From Ancylomarina salipaludis (GTDB lineage Bacteria; Bacteroidota; Bacteroidia; Bacteroidales; Marinifilaceae), in contig NZ_SAXA01000012.1 of NCBI RefSeq assembly GCF_004122035.1, positions 1-64,000 of the forward strand: a stretch of DNA of 64,000 nucleotides, in the 5' to 3' direction. The notes under the pieces are model-generated. The model made no database searches and had not been told where the DNA came from. It saw only the letters and a program-made list of their open reading frames with translations. The position numbers were made by a program, and so were the translations under genes. Shown here piece by piece: positions 37,401-43,025 of this stretch. The first letter of the stretch is position 1, and the number at the start of each line of letters is the position of its first letter.

Positions 37401-37520
37401 ATTGACGATTGGGCTTAATTTTTCGGGCGTAAAAAGATACCACATACCTATGGCTGCTGTTATTATCAATAGAACAAACAATCCCAGTAAAGCGATTCCA
37501 ACTTTTTTTAATATCCGCAT
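34413..37520 (-). CDS. AsmA-family inner-membrane protein
   Basis: A protein of 1035 residues. A single N-terminal membrane helix (about residues 7-27) is followed by a very long periplasmic region of repeating beta-strand units, with phrases such as LKNYDLSTDIKYSSNTLNLEKL and VNDNIIENIKGGLSVKDGTLVLDQMGFTSKAAN. The latter resembles the AsmA C-terminal region. These proteins form elongated grooves and are thought to move or organise lipids between the membranes. It is the second gene of a reverse-strand pair, starting 5 bases after the small lipoprotein gene. Codon usage appears less AT-biased than in the defence-like island upstream. Confidence 0.85.
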   Translation of the reverse strand: MRILKKVGIALLGLFVLLIITAAIGMWYLFTPEKLSPIVNKQAKTYLTCHTTIEKIEPTFFSSYPFFGIELTNLCLTEKTNASKTDTLLYTPRCFASINVMSYLWNGNIKLDPFFVENAYLNFKIDSHGHSNFDILKSDSDSTEADSEASSLGDMDMSHVEFKNCNARYTDASTFRKAEISNLNAKLGLQYNKANQSLALDMQLNRLLFTTSDSMALYVHARNCDLKMKSKANDQNLFHSDVKLLCQGMTISMAGDPLISEMKLDTHLPFNAKLSENSYNFKEGKLIVNNEHEVLFSGLVKLLKNYDLSTDIKYSSNTLNLEKLIALVPKAYSAPLNDLTAKGDAQVSGSVKGLLSDTSLPLINANIKYDKGEIKYAGYPTVTDIQLSMSTKVDLNKNQNSSLTINSSSAQIAQSRVSVKGEISNMLESPVYDIYSKGDFKLADFKAFIPKDQNINVRGLLNGNLHARFSQSDLDQEAYHRIFLTGDFDTRDFYASYADSIKVKLPSANIKLNLPSQNRADKKLKFANIKLDAPIFDISMSPTMGAVTENLELTLDINQPTKGLSAPLSSCQFKFGSLCATLDTLSLRASHAQGQLDYAPELKAKHEIAQIRSTLNSQEMIIASKDSTLFDAKELYAKTNLKYDDSQNNVMLKWQPEVAIRFSDAIYDLGKQLKGQIPNIAFTLNPDSMLIEKADLILGDSDFSLSGQLTDISNYLKEQALLKGEFNLVSKHTNVYELMDIFNGMGSQDTSLVSNEAPAAEDDPFMVPKGVEIRLNTSIDQTIVNDNIIENIKGGLSVKDGTLVLDQMGFTSKAANMQLTAIYRSDRKNHLFSGIDFHLLDIDVAELIELIPSVDTIVPMLKSFKGKGEFHLAGETYLKSDYSLKQSTIRGAAAFQGQELTLMDTETFDMIANKLMFKKKTENVIDSLSVEMTLFKDEIDLYPFLIVMDNYKAVISGRHTMDNRFNYHISVTDTPLPVRLGLNISGSVDDLKYKLVPCQYKHLYNPKKQGALEAQTLRLKKLISESLKENVKPIE

Positions 37521-37525
37521 TTTGA

Positions 37526-37891
37526 CTATTGTTTGCTGAATGATTTTGTTACTCCGAAATCGTCTTCATATTTCATTGTCGTTTCCGTTAAATCTGTAAT
37601 GGTGTATCTTTTAGGAACTAGACCGCCATTCACAATGATGTGAATTTGCTCCAACTGATCTTTTGTAATTGTCCAGGTAAACTCCTGAGCTTCGGGCTCT
37701 GTGACATCATCGGCCGTATCCCAGGTAGCCCCCGATTGGTCGGCGTCGTATCTTTCGAATAAGGTGCCACTCTTCCATTTCCCAATAATCAATGACTCAT
37801 CAAAACTGGGTTGCGTTTCGTCTTTAGTACACGAGGTGGTGAAAAGCGCTGTTAAACTAAGGCTTAAAAGGATTAATCTGAATCGTTTCAT
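37526..37891 (-). CDS. Small lipocalin-like lipoprotein
   Basis: A protein of 121 residues. The start at 37891 gives a signal peptide with lipobox (LFTTSCTKDE); a longer frame from 37948 has no signal at its beginning. The mature part opens LIIGKWKSGTLFERYD and then runs through beta strands, as in the lipocalin-like DUF4923/DUF5004-type proteins of Bacteroidota. It is encoded directly upstream of the AsmA-like gene on the same strand and probably shares its transcript. No ligand can be predicted. Confidence 0.7.
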   Translation of the reverse strand: MKRFRLILLSLSLTALFTTSCTKDETQPSFDESLIIGKWKSGTLFERYDADQSGATWDTADDVTEPEAQEFTWTITKDQLEQIHIIVNGGLVPKRYTITDLTETTMKYEDDFGVTKSFSKQ

Positions 37892-38228
37892 TGGTTTATA
37901 ATTTTTTCTATTTGTTTTAGATGGAACAGCCCCTTCGCAACTAATCATTCTCGTATATGAGTTTAGAATGCTTGACGGGTGGGCGTTTCATCTGGTTTAA
38001 TTTGTTTCTGGCTTAATATAAACCCCAAAAATACGACTTTATTGTAGTAAATGGATGAAACATGATTCGATAATTATGAAATATTGAATGCTGTTTTCCT
38101 CAATAGGTTGATTCATAGAATTCGGACTGCTATAAACAAGTTTTCCTTTGATTCTCGTCCCTAAGCTTAGGGATGTTCGACGGGGTGGTGCATTCTTATT
38201 CAGATTCACAAAATAAACTTCTTTAGTT

Positions 38229-38263
38229 AGCCATAATTATATGGACTTATTCTATTTTATATT
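38229..38263. repeat. 35-bp imperfect repeat, copy 2
   Basis: Matches 994-1028 at 30 of 35 positions by my count (both begin AGCCATAATTAT). It lies within the 500-base gap between the lipocalin-like gene and the defence-like operon and may mark the left boundary of the island. The rest of that gap holds only the promoter-like motif at 38293. Confidence 0.5.
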
Positions 38264-38292
38264 AACAGCACACTTTACCTTAACTTAATTTA

Positions 38293-38321
38293 TTGTTTGC
38301 TTTTTAAATTTGATAAATTTG
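38293..38321 (+). promoter_or_regulatory. Bacteroidota-type promoter of the QueC-like operon
   Basis: TTG at 38293-38295 and TAAATTTG at 38314-38321 are 18 bases apart, close to the -33 TTTG / -7 TAnnTTTG consensus. About 70 bases of leader precede the first gene. Confidence 0.5.
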
Positions 38322-38391
38322 GAAGACATGTTATGTGTGTTTAAATATGATTCGATTGATTTAGAACATTATTAATAAAAATATAAAAGTT

Positions 38392-38706
38392 ATGAGTGGT
38401 TCATCAGGATCTTATATGCCAATTAAAAGACAAACATTTAATTGTATCTCAGGTTCAATATTTACAGAAATTGCATCTGCGAATTTTGAAGTATTAAAAC
38501 TATATTCTGTTGGACATATTTTTAATGTAGGACTTCTTAATGGGAAGGTTGTTATTGAAAATAATGATGGTGAGGTGCTTGGAAGTATCATTCATGAAAA
38601 TTTACAGGAATTAATTGATTGTATACTTGAAGGGAATGAATATTCTGCTAAAATTACAAGTATCTCAAATTATAACTATAAGGTTAAGATTTCATATAAA
38701 AACTAA
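38392..38706 (+). CDS. Small protein with Gly/Ser N-terminal tail (QueC-like operon, gene 1)
   Basis: A protein of 104 residues without signal peptide or membrane helix. It begins MSGSSGSYMP, a flexible Gly/Ser tail, followed by a compact beta-rich domain: a strand with FEVLKLYSVGHIFNVGLLNGKVVIENNDGEVLG, a helix IIHENLQELIDCILEG, and a last strand YSAKITSISNYNYKVKI. The second half loosely resembles HIRAN-type modules, but I do not recognise the family. It lies 6 bases ahead of gene 2. Proteins with Gly/Ser-rich N termini are partners of QueC-like enzymes in Qat and type IV CBASS systems, so this tail could be a modification substrate. That role is inference. Confidence 0.7.
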   Translation: MSGSSGSYMPIKRQTFNCISGSIFTEIASANFEVLKLYSVGHIFNVGLLNGKVVIENNDGEVLGSIIHENLQELIDCILEGNEYSAKITSISNYNYKVKISYKN

Positions 38707-38712
38707 TTTTCA

Positions 38713-39924
38713 ATGATAACAGTTGTAGGAGGCACTTACAGAGAATTATGCATAGAACCAAATCATAATGAAATTTATGGGTCAGGTTTAAGAGCAGTTA
38801 AATTATTGCTTGAAAATACAGATGATGCTATAAATTTTTATACTTCAGGGAATAGTTTTATTAAATCTCATTTAAGTAATTATTGTAAGGTGTATAATAA
38901 ACTATCAACGAATGTAATTGATAATGATGTACTTTTTACTTTTAAATATAGTTTTTTCTTAGATAATCCAAATATTTACCCCTCAGTTAACTCTAATGAA
39001 TCTAAAAATTTAGTAAGAGTTAAGGATAAGAATGTTATTTGTTTTGGTATGTTGGATTCCAACTTCCAAATAGATGCAGAGAAAGTAGTTTTTGATCCTC
39101 AATCATCTTGTGCTCCTATTTCGTTTAATGACTCAAGTAATGCAAAAGAATTGGTTTATATTGTTAACTTAAATGAGGCCAAGGTTTTATCTAAAAAAGA
39201 ACAGTTAGATGATATTTTAGAACATTTTTTTTGCACTGAAAAAGTATTTGCTCTGATAATAAAAAATGGACCATATGGGGCGACTTTATTTGAAAGTAAA
39301 TCAACAAAATATGAAATACCAGTTTTTAAATCATCAAATGTATTTAAGATTGGATCGGGTGATATTTTTACCACAGTATTTGGATACTACTGGTTATCGG
39401 GGCAAATAAATGAGCTTAAAAAATGTGCTGAGAAAGCTTCGAAAATTACGGCTATCTATTGTGAATATGGAGCATATTCTAATCTCTTCAAAGGTTGTGA
39501 TGTCATGAAACAGCTTAAGAATTTAAAAATAGAACATAGTGAGATTATAGATAAACAAGTTTATTTGGCAGGTCCAATATTTTCTTTATCAAACTTGATA
39601 TTAATTGATAAAGTTCGCGATTGCTTTATTGACATGGGAATACGTGTCTTTTCTCCTTATCATGATGTTGGAATTGGTGATAGTACAGAAATAGCAAAGA
39701 GCGATATAGTTGGCATTGATACTTCAGATATTGTTTTTGCAATAATTGATGGACTAGATTCTGGAACAATGATTGAATTAGGATATGCAATGTCAAAAGG
39801 AAAAAAGATAGTAGGGTATAATAAGAATGAGAATGTGGATTCATTATTAATGTTAAGTCCAGCAAATTGTGTCTTTCATAGAGATTTAACGTCAGCAATT
39901 TATCATACCATATGGAACATATAA
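38713..39924 (+). CDS. PfkB-type kinase fused to a nucleoside 2-deoxyribosyltransferase-like domain
   Basis: A protein of 403 residues, cytoplasmic. Residues 1 to about 265 have the ribokinase/PfkB plan, with an opening VVGGTYRE strand and the late motif KIGSGDIFTTVFGYYW. In it the catalytic Asp is residue 217 and the GSGD anion hole is intact. Residues about 280-403 have the nucleoside deoxyribosyltransferase plan: VYLAGPIF, the loop SPYHDVGIGD, and DSGTMIELGYAMSKGKKIVGY with the nucleophilic Glu at 355. Together they suggest phosphorylation of, and base exchange or hydrolysis on, a nucleoside or nucleotide. Its end overlaps the start of the QueC-like gene by 13 bases, so the two are translationally linked. 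Confidence 0.82.
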   Translation: MITVVGGTYRELCIEPNHNEIYGSGLRAVKLLLENTDDAINFYTSGNSFIKSHLSNYCKVYNKLSTNVIDNDVLFTFKYSFFLDNPNIYPSVNSNESKNLVRVKDKNVICFGMLDSNFQIDAEKVVFDPQSSCAPISFNDSSNAKELVYIVNLNEAKVLSKKEQLDDILEHFFCTEKVFALIIKNGPYGATLFESKSTKYEIPVFKSSNVFKIGSGDIFTTVFGYYWLSGQINELKKCAEKASKITAIYCEYGAYSNLFKGCDVMKQLKNLKIEHSEIIDKQVYLAGPIFSLSNLILIDKVRDCFIDMGIRVFSPYHDVGIGDSTEIAKSDIVGIDTSDIVFAIIDGLDSGTMIELGYAMSKGKKIVGYNKNENVDSLLMLSPANCVFHRDLTSAIYHTIWNI

Positions 39925-40511
39925 AGAAAGCTATATTATTATCTGGTGGAATGGATTCTATTTGTTTAGCATATTTTTTGAAGCCTGATATTGCCTACAC
40001 AATTGATTATGGGCAAGTATGTTCTGATCGAGAGATACTTATTTCTCAAAAAATATGTAGGATTTTAGAGATAGAGCATAAAATTATACGAGTTGATTGT
40101 AATTCACTCGGGAGTGGAATATTAGCAAATAGAAAGTCAATTGATAATTCGCCATCTGATGAATGGTGGCCTTATAGGAATCAATTACTAGTAACCTTAT
40201 CCTTAATGAGAGCCATTAAAGATGATATAAAAGAAATCCACCTCGCATCTGTGAAAAGTGATAAATTTCATAAGGATGGGACAGATAAGTTTTATAAAAT
40301 AATAAATGAATTGTCTTCGTATCAAGAGGGAAATATTGCTGTTAAGTGCGAAACATTAGAATACTATACACATGAATTAGTAGAAAAATATAAGGTGCCG
40401 ATAGATTTGTTATTAATGGCTCATTCTTGTCATATTTCCAATATAGCTTGTGGGTTTTGTCCAGGGTGTTTGAAGCAACTTAAAGTTAAACAAGAATTAA
40501 ATATAAGTTGA
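39912..40511 (+). CDS. QueC-like ATP-dependent enzyme (7-cyano-7-deazaguanine synthase family)
   Basis: A protein of 199 residues. The PP-loop SGGMDS (residues 11-16) binds ATP. A zinc site is formed by Cys173, Cys180, Cys183 and Cys186 (C-x6-C-x2-C-x2-C, with CGFCPGC), as in QueC. EWWPYRNQLLVTLSL is the family's substrate-side helix. It is somewhat shorter than housekeeping QueC (about 220 residues), and no QueD, QueE or QueF lies nearby, so it is unlikely to be the tRNA queuosine enzyme. Coupled to the kinase/deoxyribosyltransferase fusion and the small Gly/Ser-tailed protein, it looks like a defence-type QueC, of which Cap9 of type IV CBASS and QatC are known examples. Confidence 0.82.
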   Translation: MEHIKKAILLSGGMDSICLAYFLKPDIAYTIDYGQVCSDREILISQKICRILEIEHKIIRVDCNSLGSGILANRKSIDNSPSDEWWPYRNQLLVTLSLMRAIKDDIKEIHLASVKSDKFHKDGTDKFYKIINELSSYQEGNIAVKCETLEYYTHELVEKYKVPIDLLLMAHSCHISNIACGFCPGCLKQLKVKQELNIS

Positions 40512-40804
40512 TTAGTTAGTGTGATATAGTATAGTTTTTTTATTCGAGACATTATTAATAATGGAATATCATAGTCTTTGTGAATAATTTTTGTATAATT
40601 CGATCCACTTTAATAAACAGTAGCAATTGAAAATTAAGGGTTGAACTATAATTATAGTTTGGTTAGTTTAAAGGGAATAGACTATATGTCAGAGATGATT
40701 TGATCTAAATAAATTAATATATGTCAAGCTGACAGTTGTTAGTTCAATTAAAGAAATTTTGGCTAGTAACAATGTCTTGGTATAATTTATGATAAGATTG
40801 TTAT

Positions 40805-41118
40805 AAATTATAGCCGGGACAAAACCGGCAGATACGTTTTATGAAAAGTACACATTAGTGTTCCACGCGCAGACTTTGGCTGACGTGTGAAGAGAAATTC
40901 CAATTTCACAAATCTGAGCCCCTGTGACTATCAGTTGCATGAGCAGAAGAGTGATCGGAAGGATCTTAAGTTCTGTCATTGTTGATACTATTATATTTAT
41001 TGGTGTTAGCAAAGTTACAAACTTTATTCTATCAATGAGTGGCGTTGTGTATTGCGAAAGCAAGAAGCAACTTCAGGATTGTATCTGCCAATAGGTAAGC
41101 CACGACCGGCTTTAATTT
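40805..41118 (+). ncRNA. Structured RNA directly upstream of the reverse transcriptase
   Basis: Two long-range helices close a region of about 310 bases. AAATTA-T-AGCCGG (40805-40817) pairs with CCGGCT-T-TAATTT (41106-41118), 12 of 13 positions, and GGCAGATAC (40827-40835) pairs perfectly with GTATCTGCC (41081-41089). Inside are a TCACA / TGTGA stem (40906-40927) and a TTGC-GAAA-GCAA tetraloop hairpin near 41052-41063. The RNA ends 9 bases before the reverse transcriptase start. Such an RNA ahead of the gene is typical of DRT2-like and some other defence reverse transcriptases, where it serves as template. The left end may be an alternative local stem GCCGG / CCGGC. Confidence 0.7.
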
Positions 41119-41127
41119 TTTATTATT

Positions 41128-42711
41128 ATGGAAGATGAATGGTTAAAATTTAAAAAGTACCCACATATTGGCAGACCTTTAACTAGACATAAAGATTTTG
41201 CTTGGATAAAGAGTTATGTGACTAATCCTGAGAAAATAACGAATCATAAATTCGTGCCATTACTTCATAGAACTCTAAGTCAAAGAAAGTACCGACCAGC
41301 AAAAAACGCACCTAAAAATAGAAATGGAAAGCGTCAACGGTCTATAGGTGATAAAAAGCAAAGACATATATATTTCCCCTCACATTTAGATTCGATAATA
41401 TATGGCTACTACAGTCATTTACTTACAAAAGAATATGAAAAATATTTAGAAGATAAACCATATGGTTCAGTAGCTGTTGCGTATAGGAAAATACCATTAG
41501 ATAATGGAAAGAGTGGAAACAAATCTAATATTGAATTTGCATTTGAAGCTATTGATTTCGTAGAAAAGAACAAAAATCGAAAGCTTTCGATAATTGTTGC
41601 TGACGTTACTTCTTTTTTTGATAATCTTGATCATCGTTTATTACATAAACAATGGAAATACATTCTAGAAACCAATAGTCTGCCAGATGATCATTATGCT
41701 GTTTATAAGAATCTAGTGTCTAAGAAGTATGTTAATGAAAATGAATTGTTCAAGCGTTTTCAGGATAAACTTATAATTGAACGCTATAAACCTCATGATA
41801 CATCTCAAAAAGAACTTAAGCGAAAACATGTAAGTAAAATTTACAATATGCGACATGAGAATGTTGTAGCTTTTTGTAATAATGATGAGTTTTTTGATGA
41901 AGCAACAGATCTTATTAGAGTTGAAAAACCATTTAAAAGTTTGATAAGAAAATCACTCAGTAAGGATGAAATAAAAGGGATTCCACAAGGTACACCTATT
42001 AGTGCGACACTCGCAAACATCTATATGTTAGATTTTGACGAGAGAGTATATGAGGCCGTAAGTGAACCCTCAAAAAATGCCTATTATCAGCGTTATAGTG
42101 ATGATTTAATTATTGTATGTGATCGTGAAGATGAAAATTACTTTTATCAATTAATTAAAGACGAAATAGAAGTTAAAGCTAATCTTAATATACAGAAGGA
42201 AAAAACTAATATTTATCGTTATGAACTCAATCAAAATTCTAAATTTGAAGGAGGTATTGTGTTAAATGATATCGTTGATTATAACAGGCAACTAGAATAT
42301 TTAGGTTTTATGTATGACGGGCAGAAAGTTCGCGTTAAAACTGCAGGTTTTTCCAAATTCTACAGAACAATGAAAAGGTCTTTTAGGAGAGGTGCCCATT
42401 TTGCTAAAAAGGCATATACTCCATCAGATTCTTTATTTGAAACTCGTTTATATAAGAGGTTTACTCATGTAGGATCTAAACGACGTTTAAAATGGTTGCC
42501 TGATCCTGGAAGTCCTACAGGATATAGTCGTTCATCTCAATATGATTGGGGAAACTTTATTAGTTATTTAAATAAGGCCAATATGGTTATGAAAGAAATT
42601 AATAAAGATGATACCATTCTAAAACAATACAGTAAAGTTTGGAACAGATTTCATGAGATAAAGAGACAAACTTACAACGAAATAAATGTTTTGAAAAAAA
42701 ATGCTCACTAG
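41128..42711 (+). CDS. Defence-type reverse transcriptase (DRT2-like candidate)
   Basis: A protein of 527 residues. RT motifs in order: KQRHIYFPSHLDSIIYGYY (RT1 region), VADVTSFFDNLDH (motif A, Asp159 and Asp165), GIPQGTPISATLANIYMLDFD (motif B), YSDD at 323-326 (motif C, an unusual Ser), LNIQKEKTNIY and LEYLGF (later motifs), then a basic C-terminal thumb of about 120 residues. No maturase, endonuclease or integrase part is present, so it is neither a group II intron nor a retrotransposon protein. With a structured RNA just upstream it fits the defence-associated, unknown-group reverse transcriptases, and the YPHIGRPLT and HKFVPLLHRT N-terminal phrases recall DRT2. The class needs a phylogeny. 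Confidence 0.85.
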   Translation: MEDEWLKFKKYPHIGRPLTRHKDFAWIKSYVTNPEKITNHKFVPLLHRTLSQRKYRPAKNAPKNRNGKRQRSIGDKKQRHIYFPSHLDSIIYGYYSHLLTKEYEKYLEDKPYGSVAVAYRKIPLDNGKSGNKSNIEFAFEAIDFVEKNKNRKLSIIVADVTSFFDNLDHRLLHKQWKYILETNSLPDDHYAVYKNLVSKKYVNENELFKRFQDKLIIERYKPHDTSQKELKRKHVSKIYNMRHENVVAFCNNDEFFDEATDLIRVEKPFKSLIRKSLSKDEIKGIPQGTPISATLANIYMLDFDERVYEAVSEPSKNAYYQRYSDDLIIVCDREDENYFYQLIKDEIEVKANLNIQKEKTNIYRYELNQNSKFEGGIVLNDIVDYNRQLEYLGFMYDGQKVRVKTAGFSKFYRTMKRSFRRGAHFAKKAYTPSDSLFETRLYKRFTHVGSKRRLKWLPDPGSPTGYSRSSQYDWGNFISYLNKANMVMKEINKDDTILKQYSKVWNRFHEIKRQTYNEINVLKKNAH

Positions 42712-42764
42712 CACAAACTTGTAGCTCGTGCTCAGCAAAAGCAGAAAATGTATCAGCTTTAATT

Positions 42765-42796
42765 AATCTCTACATATTGGAAGCAGTAGAGATTTT
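42765..42796 (+). terminator. Terminator of the reverse transcriptase gene
   Basis: AATCTCTAC (42765-42773) pairs perfectly with GTAGAGATT (42786-42794), followed by a short T run. Confidence 0.75.
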
Positions 42797-42832
42797 ACCT
42801 CATTGTTTTAATAAGCACCACCGCCGGTGCAC

Positions 42833-42876
42833 GATTAGCTTCGCTGAGCTCCCTTCGGGCGGTTTCATCGTGTTCC
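42833..42876. repeat. REP-like element, copy 1
   Basis: GATTAGCTTCGCTGAGCTCC, then CTTCGG, ending in TCATCGTGTTCC. A related copy is at 45613-45657. The two flank the VIT/vWA gene. A small stem GCACC / GGTGC (42815-42830) stands just before it. The AGCT-CGC-AGCT core is near-palindromic, like extragenic REP sequences. Confidence 0.6.
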
Positions 42877-43025
42877 ACTGTTCTACAAAACATTAAACAA
42901 AAGAAGTTCTGGTTAGTATCTAGGTAGTCTATGTTAAATAATCTTAATTGAAATTTAACTTAAGTTTAATATGCCTATATTGATTTTAGATACTATTAAA
43001 ATCAATACAAACGAACACCGAATTT

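Noticed and set aside
38713-40511. Queuosine biosynthesis genes
   Set aside because: Only a QueC-like gene is present, shorter than usual and coupled to a kinase/transferase fusion; QueD, QueE and QueF are missing.
40839-41063. Reverse frame inside the RNA ahead of the reverse transcriptase as an ordinary gene
   Set aside because: It starts with TTG, shows no upstream signals and lies wholly within paired RNA. It is kept only as a possible template-encoded frame in the findings.
40805-42711. Group II intron or retron
   Set aside because: The protein has no maturase or endonuclease region, and no domain V-type intron hairpin is seen behind the gene. The RNA is long and closed by two distant helices, unlike a typical retron msr/msd, though a retron-like relation is not fully excluded.
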